Positions 40,983 to 49,783 of a DNA stretch of 64,000 nt are shown in pieces. The notes beneath the pieces are model-generated. The model did not search any database. It worked only from the letters and a program-made list of their open reading frames with translations, and was not told the DNA's origin. Within the stretch, counting starts at the first letter, position 1, and the number at the start of each line of letters is the position of its first letter. The stretch spans positions 62,001 to 126,000 of the forward strand of contig JAAESX010000090.1 in the NCBI GenBank assembly GCA_024228935.1. The letters are read 5' to 3'. The stretch is from Pseudomonadota bacterium (lineage in GTDB: Bacteria > Myxococcota_A > UBA796 > CAJQPC01). A program made the translations under genes and the position numbers.

Positions 40983-42119
40983 GTGACGCCGCAATCCGCC
41001 CGCTTCGGAGTTCTGCGCGCCCTGGCCCTTCTCGGGGCCCTGGCCGGCATCAGCCTGATCTGCGTCGCGGTCGCGGGGGTGGCGGATCGGGCCCTGCCGA
41101 CCCTCTTGCTGCTCGTCGCCGAGCCCCTGCTCTGGATCGGCCTGGTCGCGTTGTGCATCCACGCTGCGCTCGCCCAGCGCGTCGATCCGTTCGTCCTGGG
41201 CCTCAGCTCGCTGCTGGCGCTGGGGCTCGCCGTCCGTCAGGACCGGCCGCTCGAGCAGCCTCCCGGGGCGCCCGAGGAGGCCTCGCCCACCGTCCGTCAC
41301 TGCGCCAGCCAGTCGGGCCTTCCGACCCGTCCGCTTCGAGTCGCCACCTGGAATGCCTCGCAGCATCCCGATCGGGTCGCGGCCGTCGACGCGATCCTGG
41401 AGCTGGACGCCGACCTGGTGGTGGTGCAGGAGGTCGACGAGGACTTCGTCCTGGATCTCGCCGCCCGGGTGCAGGACCAGCTCGGTGACGGCGGACTGGC
41501 CGAGGGACCGGACGGCGCCGCGGCCACCGATGCCGACGCCCCGGCGGTCGCCGAGGGGCTCTTCGTCCACGCCGAGGGCACCTGGGGCCACGGCATCGTG
41601 GTCCGGGACGGCTTCTTCGGGGTGTGCGGCGCCGACCAGCACGACGCGTTCGGCATCTCGCTGCCCACGGCGGGGGACCGCGAGGCGCTCGCCAGCCTGA
41701 CGTTCCCCGTCATCGGCGAGACCGTGCTCCCCGTGGTCAGCCTCCACCTGGACCGACCCGGCGCGCTCAGCGAGCTCGGGCGCTGGCCGCACCTGCTCGA
41801 GGAGAGCAGCGCGCGCATCGCCGGCTTCGCGGACGCGCTCGGCGCCCCGGGGCTGCTCGTCGTCGGGGACACCAACACCCACGGCACCTTCCGCGGCTTC
41901 CACGGCCGCATGCGGGATGCCGGTCTCCTCGCTGTCCCCGCTCGCGCCACCTGGCCGGGCAACCTCGCCGGCTTCCCCACGCTGCCGCTCTACCAGCTCG
42001 ACCGGATCTGGCATGGCGTCGCCTGGGAGTTCGACTCGGTCGAGGCCATTCGCATGCCATCGGACCACCTGGCGGTCGTCGCCGAGCTCTCCCCGCGCGA
42101 GCTCGACCCGCTGCGCTGA
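40983..42119 (+). CDS. Endonuclease/exonuclease/phosphatase-family membrane protein
   Basis: 378 residues from GTG 40983. N-terminal membrane helices (about 15-90) precede a soluble EEP domain: VATWNASQHPDR, VVVQEVDEDF (metal Glu), VVSLHLDRPG, VVGDTNTHGTF and PSDHLAVVAEL (catalytic Asp-His). Such membrane-fused EEP proteins may hydrolyse phospholipids or nucleotides outside the membrane. ATGs at 40971 and 40974 are in frame but overlap the TATGAT box; GTG seven bases after that box fits the leaderless pattern of the window. First gene of a seven-gene run reaching 49780. Confidence 0.78.
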   Translation: MTPQSARFGVLRALALLGALAGISLICVAVAGVADRALPTLLLLVAEPLLWIGLVALCIHAALAQRVDPFVLGLSSLLALGLAVRQDRPLEQPPGAPEEASPTVRHCASQSGLPTRPLRVATWNASQHPDRVAAVDAILELDADLVVVQEVDEDFVLDLAARVQDQLGDGGLAEGPDGAAATDADAPAVAEGLFVHAEGTWGHGIVVRDGFFGVCGADQHDAFGISLPTAGDREALASLTFPVIGETVLPVVSLHLDRPGALSELGRWPHLLEESSARIAGFADALGAPGLLVVGDTNTHGTFRGFHGRMRDAGLLAVPARATWPGNLAGFPTLPLYQLDRIWHGVAWEFDSVEAIRMPSDHLAVVAELSPRELDPLR

Positions 42120-42141
42120 TCCCCACCACCGGACCTCCCCC

Positions 42142-42666
42142 ATGTTCCTCTTGTTGATGGCGCTCGGGCTGTCGTCGCCGGTCCTCGCCGAGGTCCCGAG
42201 CGACTGCGGTCAGGACCAGCCGACCATCCCCGCCTTCTCTCTCGTCGACGACAACCCGAACTCGCCGACGTACGGCCAGAGCCTCGGTCCAGCCGACTTC
42301 GAGGGCCAGGTCCGCATCGTCTACTTCGCCCACTCGAGCTGCGGCGTCTGCCAGAGCCACGTCGCCGAGCTCCAGGAGATCTGGGACGAGAAGTCGGCCG
42401 AGTGGACCGGTCAGGTGCAGTTCCTGGTGGTGAACATGGCCGGGTACGAGAGCTCCATGCCCGAGCTCGTCGAGGGCATCACGCTGCCCGTCCTGCAGGA
42501 CACGACCACCGCGCTCGTGACCGAGGGGGTCGGTGGCTACAAGTGGTACGTCTACTTCATCGACGACGCGGGGACGGTCCGGTGGATCCACTACTACATG
42601 GACCTGCCCGGAGGTGAGCGCGACCGGTTCATCGACGAGGTCAGCTCACTTGTGGAGGCCGAATGA
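42142..42666 (+). CDS. Secreted TlpA-like thioredoxin-fold protein
   Basis: 174 residues. Signal MFLLLMALGLSSPVLA, mature protein beginning EVPSDCGQ. The active-site motif CGVC lies in SSCGVCQSHVAELQEIW, with the thioredoxin cis-Pro region at GITLPVLQDTTT. Possible periplasmic reductase or redox sensor; no haem motif. Starts 22 bases after the membrane EEP gene, and its stop overlaps the next gene by four bases (ATGA). Could keep disulfides of the following lipoproteins correct. Confidence 0.8.
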   Translation: MFLLLMALGLSSPVLAEVPSDCGQDQPTIPAFSLVDDNPNSPTYGQSLGPADFEGQVRIVYFAHSSCGVCQSHVAELQEIWDEKSAEWTGQVQFLVVNMAGYESSMPELVEGITLPVLQDTTTALVTEGVGGYKWYVYFIDDAGTVRWIHYYMDLPGGERDRFIDEVSSLVEAE

Positions 42667-44114
42667 TCCTCCTCATGCTGGCCTGCAGCGGTGACGCCGT
42701 TCCGCCCGAGTCGCAGCCCTCTGACTCGGCGAGCGAGTCCCGGCCCGACTCCGAGATCGAGCAGCTGACGGGCTGCAGCTCCGACGAGCGCGTCACCGTC
42801 GGGACCGACACGTGTGTGCTCGAAGCGACCTGCTCGTGGAGCGGCTCGGTCTCGCGGGCGTACTTCGGCAACAACCTGGCGACCGGTCAGGACGTCGACG
42901 GAGACGGGCGCGACGACGTGCTCATCGGCGCACCCGGGACGATGGTCTACGGCGACACTGAAGCGTTCTCCGCTGCGGGCGAGGCCGTCCTGTTGTCCGG
43001 CGCGTCGCTGGACGGCGACGGGGCGCTCGGTGCCAACCTGCTCGGCGGCGAGGTGAACCAGTACATGGGGTCGGCGACCGCGTTCGTCGGCGATGTCGAC
43101 GGCGACGGCGTCTCCGACATGCTCATCGGCGCGATGGGCAGTACGGTCGGCGCGCTCGACGACGCCGGGGCGGCCATCCTGGTGCTCGGCGGGCCCGGCG
43201 AGACGCTGACGGCGTCCGCGACGTGGACCGGAGGTGACGCGTTCGGTCGCGCGGCCTGGGCGATGACCGGGGCCGACATCGACGGGGACGGCCTGTCCGA
43301 GGTGTTCATCACCGACGGGATCAAGGACGAGGAGGACGACTACCTGGAGGGCCGGGTGCACGTCTGGATGGGCGGGATGCACAGCGATGCGCCGCTGGCG
43401 GATGCGGACGTCGTCCTGTCCAGCGGGGCGAGCCGGTCCGGATTCGGCCAGGCCATGGCGTCCGGCGACTTCGACGGCGATGGCGTCGACGAGGTCGCGA
43501 TCAGCTCGCCGTACGCCGCCAGCTACACCGGTCAGACCTGGGTGGTCGGCCAGGACCTGGCGCTCTCGTTCAGCTTCCTGGGCGAGGAGACCTACGAGAT
43601 CCCGGGCTGGAAGCTGGCCGCGGGTGACCTCGACGGAGACGGCGCGGACGAGCTCATCCTGGGCGCGCCGCTGAACGACACCGCCGACGACGCGGCTGGT
43701 CAGGTGCGCGTGTACGCCGGCGGGGCCTCGTTCTTCGATGAGCCCACGCTGGCCGGCTCGTTCAACGGCGAGCGCCACGACTTCCAGCTGGGCAGCGGTC
43801 TGGCGACCGGAGACCTGGACGGCGACGGGGACGACGAGCTGCTGATGGGCTCGGTGAACACGTACGAGGGCTTCGTCACCAAGGGCGGCCGGATCTACGT
43901 CGCGGGCGCCGAGGACCTGGGCGTCGGCGTCTCGGCCGCGACGCTCTCGCGGAACGTCAACGGGGCGAGCGTGAAGGACTACATCGGCGCGTCCATGGGG
44001 GTCGGCGACCTCGATGGCGACGGCACGGGGGACCTCGTGATCGGGGCCGGCTACGAGAACCTCGACGGCGCGTACGATGTCGGCGCCGTCCACCTGTTCT
44101 TCGGAGGAATCTGA
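42663..44114 (+). CDS. FG-GAP (integrin-like beta-propeller) lipoprotein
   Basis: 483 residues, lipobox MILLMLAC (Cys 8). An acidic Ser/Asp linker (to about 45) leads into seven or so FG-GAP repeats with calcium loops DxDGDGxDD: DVDGDGRDDVLIGAPG, DVDGDGVSDMLIG, DFDGDGVDEVAIS, DLDGDGADELILGAP, DLDGDGDDELLMG, DLDGDGTGDLVIGAG. These fold as a beta-propeller as in integrin alpha chains. Surface adhesion, calcium binding or substrate recognition is likely. Coupled to the thioredoxin-fold gene before and the following lipoprotein (one-base overlap). Confidence 0.85.
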   Translation: MILLMLACSGDAVPPESQPSDSASESRPDSEIEQLTGCSSDERVTVGTDTCVLEATCSWSGSVSRAYFGNNLATGQDVDGDGRDDVLIGAPGTMVYGDTEAFSAAGEAVLLSGASLDGDGALGANLLGGEVNQYMGSATAFVGDVDGDGVSDMLIGAMGSTVGALDDAGAAILVLGGPGETLTASATWTGGDAFGRAAWAMTGADIDGDGLSEVFITDGIKDEEDDYLEGRVHVWMGGMHSDAPLADADVVLSSGASRSGFGQAMASGDFDGDGVDEVAISSPYAASYTGQTWVVGQDLALSFSFLGEETYEIPGWKLAAGDLDGDGADELILGAPLNDTADDAAGQVRVYAGGASFFDEPTLAGSFNGERHDFQLGSGLATGDLDGDGDDELLMGSVNTYEGFVTKGGRIYVAGAEDLGVGVSAATLSRNVNGASVKDYIGASMGVGDLDGDGTGDLVIGAGYENLDGAYDVGAVHLFFGGI

Positions 44115-46426
44115 TGCTCCTGCTCATCGCGCTCTTCGGCTGTCGCAACAAGGACTACGTCCCCGCCGGGGACAGCTCCGAGCCTGGCGCGACCGACTCC
44201 TCGCCCCCGGACTCCGAGCCGCCCGCCGAGGTCGACGCGGACGGCGACGGCTTCAACGAGGACGACGACTGCGACGACAACGACTCCCGCACCTACCCGG
44301 GCGCGGAGGAGCGCTGTGACGAGGTCGACAACGACTGTGACGGCGACATCGACGAGGACGTCCAGTCCACCTGGTACGCGGACGCCGATGGGGACAGCTT
44401 CGGCGACGGCGCCAGCACCCTGGACGACTGCGACCCGCCGGACGGCTACGTCGGCAACACCGCGGACTGCGACGACACCGACGGCGCGGTCTACCCGGGC
44501 CAGGTCGAGACCTGCAACGAGCTCGACGACAACTGCGACGGGCAGATCGACGAGGGCGTGCAGGAGACGTTCTACGAGGACGCCGACGCCGATGGCTACG
44601 GCACGGAGACGACGGTCGACGCCTGCGAGGTCCCCGCGGGGTACGCCGCCGAGGACGGGGACTGCGACGACGCCGAAGCGGCGGTGAACCCGGGGGCCGT
44701 CGAGGTCTGCAACGGGATCGACGACGACTGTGACGGCGACGCGGACACGGACGCCACCGACGCCACGACCTGGTGGGTCGACGCGGACGGCGACGGCCAC
44801 GGGGGCAGCAGCTTCAGCTACACCCAGTGCGAGGCGCCGAGCGGCACGGTCGACAACAGCGACGACTGCGACGACCTGGACGCCGACGTCAGCCCAGACG
44901 GCACCGAGGTCTGCAACGACGTCGACGACGACTGCAACGGCAGCATCGACGACAACGCCACCGACTGGGACACCTGGTACGCCGACAGCGACAGCGACGG
45001 GTACGGCGACGCGAGCTCGACCACCGAGGACTGCGACGAGCCCAGCGGCTACACCGACGACGACACCGACTGCGACGACACCGACAGCGCGGTCTACCCG
45101 GGCGCGCCCGAGGTCCCGGCCGACGGCACCGACCAGTCCTGCGACGGCGTCGATGGCTGCACGGACCTGGACTGTGACGGCACCGCGGAGATCGTCTTCG
45201 GCCAGTACTACACCGGCTCCAGCTACGACACCACCTCGTACATCTACACGCAGACCGGCGGCGCCTACGACGACAGCAGCCGCACCGCCCTCGACACCCA
45301 CGGGACGCTCGATCACGTCGCCGAGGACTTCGACCAGGACGGCTACGTCGACATCGTCTTCGCCTCCTACTACTCGTCGACCGACGGCTACGCGGGCGAC
45401 GCGGTCGTCTACTGGGGCTCGGCCTCGGGGCACTCCGCGAGCGACACCACCGAGCTTCCCAGCGACGGCATCTGGCACATGCTCGCCGACGATCTGGATG
45501 GGGACGGCTACACCGACCTGGTCCTGGGCACCTACTACGACGGCAGCGGCTACACGGGGGACAGCGTCGTCTACTACGGCAGCGCGACCGGCTTCGACGC
45601 CAGCGCCGGTGAGGAGCTCGACAGCAACAGCGTGGTCAAGCAGGCGACGGGCGACCTGAACGGTGATGGCTACACGGATCTGGTGCTGTGCAGCTACTAC
45701 GGCTCCACCTACGTCCACTACGGCAGCGCCAGCGGGTTCACCTCGTCCGGCACGGTGTCGGCGGCGGCCTGCTACGACGTCGAGGTCTCGGACCTGAACG
45801 GCGACGGCTACGACGACGCGGTCTTCGGCCGCTACTCGACGCTGGGGTACATCTACTGGGGCACGAGCAGCGGGATCAGCGCCAGCTACCTCGACACCCT
45901 GACCACCGGCTACGCCCGCGGGGTCGAGATCGCGGACATGGATGGCGACGGGTACGACGACGTCGTGTTCGGCGGCTACAGCAGCACGACCTACGTCTAC
46001 TACAACAGCTCGATCGGCTTCAGCAGCAGCGTCTACACCGGGCTCTCGACGTACGGCTGCTGGGACGTCCAGGTCGCGGACCTGGACAGCGACGGCTACC
46101 CCGAGGTCGTCTGCCCGGTCCACTACGACGGCAGCTACTACACGGACAGCCTGGTCTTCTGGGGCAGCGCCAGCGGACCGGACGACAGCGACGTCACCGA
46201 GCTCGAGACCGAGGGCTCCATCAATGTGGCCATCGGGGACCTGGACGCCGATGGGTATCCGGAGCTCGTGTTCAGCGGGTACTACGCGGGTGACTGGACG
46301 ACGCTGGCGACCAACTACGTCTACTACGGCAGCAGCACCGGCTACGACAGCGCCGACTTCGACAACCTGGACACGGACGGCGGCACCTGGTCGGCGGCCG
46401 TCCTCGTCGGCGACACGGACTGGTAG
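44114..46426 (+). CDS. MopE-repeat and FG-GAP lipoprotein
   Basis: 770 residues, lipobox MLLLIALFGC (Cys 10). Residues about 35-350 hold six MopE-like modules (DADGDGFNEDDDCDDND, YPGAEERCDEVDNDCDG and relatives), each Asp/Cys rich and probably metal-binding. From about 355 onward the second half has VCBS/FG-GAP-like repeats (DLDGDGYTDLVLG, DLNGDGYTDLVLC, DMDGDGYDDVVFG) with many Tyr and Ser. Very likely a large outer-surface calcium-binding protein. Product ends one base before the response regulator GTG. Confidence 0.85.
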   Translation: MLLLIALFGCRNKDYVPAGDSSEPGATDSSPPDSEPPAEVDADGDGFNEDDDCDDNDSRTYPGAEERCDEVDNDCDGDIDEDVQSTWYADADGDSFGDGASTLDDCDPPDGYVGNTADCDDTDGAVYPGQVETCNELDDNCDGQIDEGVQETFYEDADADGYGTETTVDACEVPAGYAAEDGDCDDAEAAVNPGAVEVCNGIDDDCDGDADTDATDATTWWVDADGDGHGGSSFSYTQCEAPSGTVDNSDDCDDLDADVSPDGTEVCNDVDDDCNGSIDDNATDWDTWYADSDSDGYGDASSTTEDCDEPSGYTDDDTDCDDTDSAVYPGAPEVPADGTDQSCDGVDGCTDLDCDGTAEIVFGQYYTGSSYDTTSYIYTQTGGAYDDSSRTALDTHGTLDHVAEDFDQDGYVDIVFASYYSSTDGYAGDAVVYWGSASGHSASDTTELPSDGIWHMLADDLDGDGYTDLVLGTYYDGSGYTGDSVVYYGSATGFDASAGEELDSNSVVKQATGDLNGDGYTDLVLCSYYGSTYVHYGSASGFTSSGTVSAAACYDVEVSDLNGDGYDDAVFGRYSTLGYIYWGTSSGISASYLDTLTTGYARGVEIADMDGDGYDDVVFGGYSSTTYVYYNSSIGFSSSVYTGLSTYGCWDVQVADLDSDGYPEVVCPVHYDGSYYTDSLVFWGSASGPDDSDVTELETEGSINVAIGDLDADGYPELVFSGYYAGDWTTLATNYVYYGSSTGYDSADFDNLDTDGGTWSAAVLVGDTDW

Positions 46427-47115
46427 TGGCTCGCATCCTTCTCATCGACGACGACGCATCCCTGCTCGACGTGCTGGCGCTCTCGTTCGAGGACGCCGGG
46501 CACGACGTGGTCACCGCTCCGGACGGTCAGGCGGCCCTCGACACCCATCGACGGCAGCCGGCCGAGCTGCTGGTCAGCGACGTCAACATGCCGCGGCTCG
46601 ATGGCTACTCGCTGTGCCGGTCCCTGCGCGAGGCGGGCGACGAGGTGCCCATCATCCTGCTGACCTCGCGGGACAACGAGATCGACGAGGCGCTGGGGCT
46701 CGAGCTGGGCGCTGACGACTACGTCGCCAAGCCCTTCAACACCCGCGTCCTGCTGGCTCGCGTGAAGGCGCTTCTGCGACGGCAGCAGGCTCGCGCATCC
46801 GGCGGGGCCTCGCCGAAAAAGGTCCAGACGGGCAAGCTCGAGCTGGACCCCGAGCGGCTGGATGCCCGGTACGACGGGCACCTCATCCAGACGACCGTCA
46901 CCGAGTTCCGCTTGCTGTCGGCGATGGCCTCGCGACCCGGCATCGTGCTGTCGCGGGACCGACTGATGGACCTGGCCCGGGGCGATGACAGCGTCGTCGC
47001 CGAGCGGATCATCGACACGTACGTCCGCCGCCTGCGTCGGAAGCTCGAGGCGGTCTCGCCCGGCTTCGACGAGATCGAGACCGTCATCGGAGCGGGCTAC
47101 CGCTGGCGAGGCTGA
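46426..47115 (+). CDS. OmpR-family response regulator
   Basis: 229 residues from GTG 46426 (one-base overlap with the lipoprotein stop). Receiver: acidic triad Asp8-10, phosphoacceptor Asp52 (LLVSDVNMP), Thr80 and Lys102 (AKPFN). The winged-helix DNA-binding domain (about 130-229) ends RRLRRKLEAV ... VIGAGYRWRG. Should be phosphorylated by the histidine kinase encoded next. An unusual gene order, because surface lipoproteins lie upstream in the same transcript; the regulator may control their own operon. Confidence 0.93.
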   Translation: MARILLIDDDASLLDVLALSFEDAGHDVVTAPDGQAALDTHRRQPAELLVSDVNMPRLDGYSLCRSLREAGDEVPIILLTSRDNEIDEALGLELGADDYVAKPFNTRVLLARVKALLRRQQARASGGASPKKVQTGKLELDPERLDARYDGHLIQTTVTEFRLLSAMASRPGIVLSRDRLMDLARGDDSVVAERIIDTYVRRLRRKLEAVSPGFDEIETVIGAGYRWRG

Positions 47116-48617
47116 TGCGGCGACCCCGCAGTCTGTGGTGGCGGGCGATCTTCGTCGCGCTGCTGGTCGCGTGCGCGCCCATGGTGTTCATCTGGGTGTC
47201 CAACCTGACGGACGCCACGGTCGGTGACCAGATGCTCGCCGAGACCGAGGACGCCACCGCGCGCGTCGAGCAGGTGCTCACCTCTCGCCACAACCGCGCT
47301 CGCCAGAAGATCGAGCTCGAAGGCATCGCGCGCTCGGCGGCCGTTCGGGTCCGGGTCGTCGACGAGGCCGGCGAGGTCGTGCACGACATCGACCACGACC
47401 TGGGCGATGGCCTGATGACCGCGCTCGCCGGGCTGTTCTTCGCCCCCGACGATGCGCCGACGCTGGCGGACTACGACGCCGACCTGCCGCTGATCGACAA
47501 GCGCCTGGAGATCGGGATGGCTCGAGCCCGGGGTAGCGCTGGCGGATGCGAACACAGCCCGGCCAAGAAGCTGCTGGTCTGCCACCACGCCCGTCGCGTC
47601 GGTCTCGAGGACGGCACCGTGGTGATCTACAGCCAGGAGAGCAGCCGCCGGGCCATTCGAGCGCTGTACGACCTGCGCTACCAGATGCTCAAGCTGACGA
47701 TGTTCCAGGTCGGGTTCGCCGTCCTGCTCGGCGTCTGGCTGGGCTGGCGCATCGTCCGGCCGATCGAGACCCTGCGTCGGCAGGTCCGGGCGCGAACCCA
47801 GCCCCGCGTGAGCACCCAGCCGGTGCACATCGACCGGGACGACGAGATCGGCGACCTGGCCGGGGCCTTCAACGAGCTGCTGGCGGCGCTGAGACAGCGG
47901 AACGACGACTACCAGTCCTTCGTCGAGGACCTGGCTCACGAGATGAAGAACCCGGTCGCCGCCATCCGCGTGGCCAGCGAGCGGCTGGACGGTCCGGTCG
48001 ACGAGCAGCGCGCGAAGCGCCTCTCTCGGGTGCTGAAGGACAGCAGCCAGCGCCTCGACGACCTGGTCACCCGGTTCCTGGAGTTGGCCCGCGCCGAGGC
48101 GGGGCTCAAGGACGCGGCGCGCGAGCGGGTGGACCTGTCGCCGCTGATCCGAGCCCTGGTCGAGGAGCTCTCGGCCCGCTTCCCCGAACAGACCCACCAC
48201 GCCGATGTGCCCGATGAGGCCTGGGTGATCGGTGCTCCGAGCCAGCTCGAGACCGCCCTGCGCAACCTGCTCAACAACGCCGCGGACTTCGCAGGCGACG
48301 GCGGCATCGTCCGGGTGTTGGTCCTCCACGACGGGCCCGCCTTCCGAATCGCCGTGCGCGACAGCGGCGACGGGGTGGCGCCCGAGGACCGGGAGAAGGT
48401 CTTCGAGCGGTTCTTCACCCGGAGGTCCGGACGCGGCGGCACGGGCCTGGGCCTGGCGATGACGCGCGCGGTGGTCGAGGCCCACGGGGGCAGCGTGATC
48501 GTGGCCGACCCCGTCGATGACGACGCCCCCGGGGCGCACTTCTCCGTGTCACTCCCACGGGAATTGACACCCTCTGAGCGACGCTCGATCCGGTCCGGGG
48601 GCAGGATGCGCGGGTGA
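47115..48617 (+). CDS. Membrane sensor histidine kinase
   Basis: 500 residues. TM1 (about 9-29), a periplasmic sensor region of roughly 160 residues with Cys-containing GGCEHSPAKKLLVCHH (about 144-160), TM2 (about 196-216), HAMP, HisKA DLAHEMKNPVAAIR with the phosphorylated His, and HATPase with NLLNNAADF (N box), DSGDGVAPEDREKVF (G1/F) and GGTGLGLAM (G2). Complete and likely active. Looks like a ChvG/CreC-type kinase with a redox- or metal-sensing loop. One-base overlap with the regulator (TGATG); stop overlaps the next gene by four. Confidence 0.92.
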   Translation: MRRPRSLWWRAIFVALLVACAPMVFIWVSNLTDATVGDQMLAETEDATARVEQVLTSRHNRARQKIELEGIARSAAVRVRVVDEAGEVVHDIDHDLGDGLMTALAGLFFAPDDAPTLADYDADLPLIDKRLEIGMARARGSAGGCEHSPAKKLLVCHHARRVGLEDGTVVIYSQESSRRAIRALYDLRYQMLKLTMFQVGFAVLLGVWLGWRIVRPIETLRRQVRARTQPRVSTQPVHIDRDDEIGDLAGAFNELLAALRQRNDDYQSFVEDLAHEMKNPVAAIRVASERLDGPVDEQRAKRLSRVLKDSSQRLDDLVTRFLELARAEAGLKDAARERVDLSPLIRALVEELSARFPEQTHHADVPDEAWVIGAPSQLETALRNLLNNAADFAGDGGIVRVLVLHDGPAFRIAVRDSGDGVAPEDREKVFERFFTRRSGRGGTGLGLAMTRAVVEAHGGSVIVADPVDDDAPGAHFSVSLPRELTPSERRSIRSGGRMRG

Positions 48618-49780
48618 TTCACACCGAGCCCCGCGCCCCGCTCGAGTTCTGTCCGGTCGCCACCGGGCCGGCGGTGTTGCCCGAGGAGTACCAGAACCGC
48701 GTCTTGATCGACGTCGTGCACGACGGGAACGTCATCCCCGAGGAGTTCCTGGTCGACGGCGAGGGCCGCGCGATCCCGCAGGAGGAGTACCTGCCTCGCT
48801 TCATCGAGGAGCGGGACTGGGGCGCGAAGCTGGTCGCCAAGCAGCTCGCCCTGAAGCTCGGACTCGAGGGCTACTACAGCGTCAGCATCGCGCGGGTCCT
48901 GATGGACTTCGGCCGCTTCCCGGGCATCACCCAGGGCGTCGCCGGCCACCTGCGTCGCAGCGCCATCAACCAGCCGTTCGCCGGCCACCTGGGCCACGAG
49001 CAGCGCCGCGACCTGCTGGAGACCTGGTACGACGGCATCAGCTCGGCGTTCGACGGTCGCGTCCGTGGCCGCCTGGTCAAGCTGGCCATCCACACCTACG
49101 ACCCGACGAACAACAACGGCACGCCGCGGCCCAAGGTCAGCCTGATCTCCCGCGTGGCCGGCTTCGATCACGACTCGGGCGTCACGCACACCGCGTTCGA
49201 CCCGCTCTACCCCCACATCCTGGGCGAGTTCACGGCTCATCGTGTGCTGCGAAACCGCATCGGGCTGACACTCGAGCGCATGGGGCTGGGTGTTGGCTAC
49301 GACTACCCCTACCTGCTGCCCGAAGGCAGCCTCGAGGTCCGCGCCCAGGTCTGGACGTTCTTCGACTGGGTCGGTCGTCGGTTCACCCAGGCGCACCACG
49401 AGACGCTGACCGAGCCCGCCTACCACCGGGTCTGGGAGATGCTCCTGGACACGAACCATCGGAGCATGGAGTCCGCGGCGCTGCGTGCGTACCTGCACCG
49501 CTACCGGCGCGCTCCTCCGTCCCGGGCCCGCGAGTTCCGGGCAGCGCAGGACGCCTACGACCACGTGCGCTCGTTCATCGAGGCCGACGACGGAGCCATC
49601 ATCGAGGAGTTCCGTTTCTCGCCCGAGCGCCCCAGCTTCCTGGGGGTCGAGGTCCGCAAGGACCTGGTCTGCGAGTTCGACGATCAGGGTCGCCCGGTCG
49701 GACCGAACGAAGAGGGCGCCGAGCTGGTCGCTCGCGGTGTCGCCGAGGCCCTGCTGGTCTACCTGCGCGAGGACCGCTGA
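48614..49780 (+). CDS. N-formylglutamate amidohydrolase-like protein
   Basis: 388 residues from GTG 48614 (GTGA overlap with the kinase). LVKLAIHTYDPTNNNGTPRPKVSLI and the early EFLVDGEGR plus GLGVGYDYPYLLPEGS match the N-formylglutamate amidohydrolase (HutG/FGase) family, though the protein is about 100 residues longer than usual because of N- and C-terminal extensions. The family releases formate from formylglutamate or related N-acyl amino acids; the exact substrate here is uncertain. Last gene of the operon, four bases from the convergent gene's stop. Cytoplasmic. Confidence 0.7.
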   Translation: MIHTEPRAPLEFCPVATGPAVLPEEYQNRVLIDVVHDGNVIPEEFLVDGEGRAIPQEEYLPRFIEERDWGAKLVAKQLALKLGLEGYYSVSIARVLMDFGRFPGITQGVAGHLRRSAINQPFAGHLGHEQRRDLLETWYDGISSAFDGRVRGRLVKLAIHTYDPTNNNGTPRPKVSLISRVAGFDHDSGVTHTAFDPLYPHILGEFTAHRVLRNRIGLTLERMGLGVGYDYPYLLPEGSLEVRAQVWTFFDWVGRRFTQAHHETLTEPAYHRVWEMLLDTNHRSMESAALRAYLHRYRRAPPSRAREFRAAQDAYDHVRSFIEADDGAIIEEFRFSPERPSFLGVEVRKDLVCEFDDQGRPVGPNEEGAELVARGVAEALLVYLREDR

Positions 49781-49783
49781 GGG

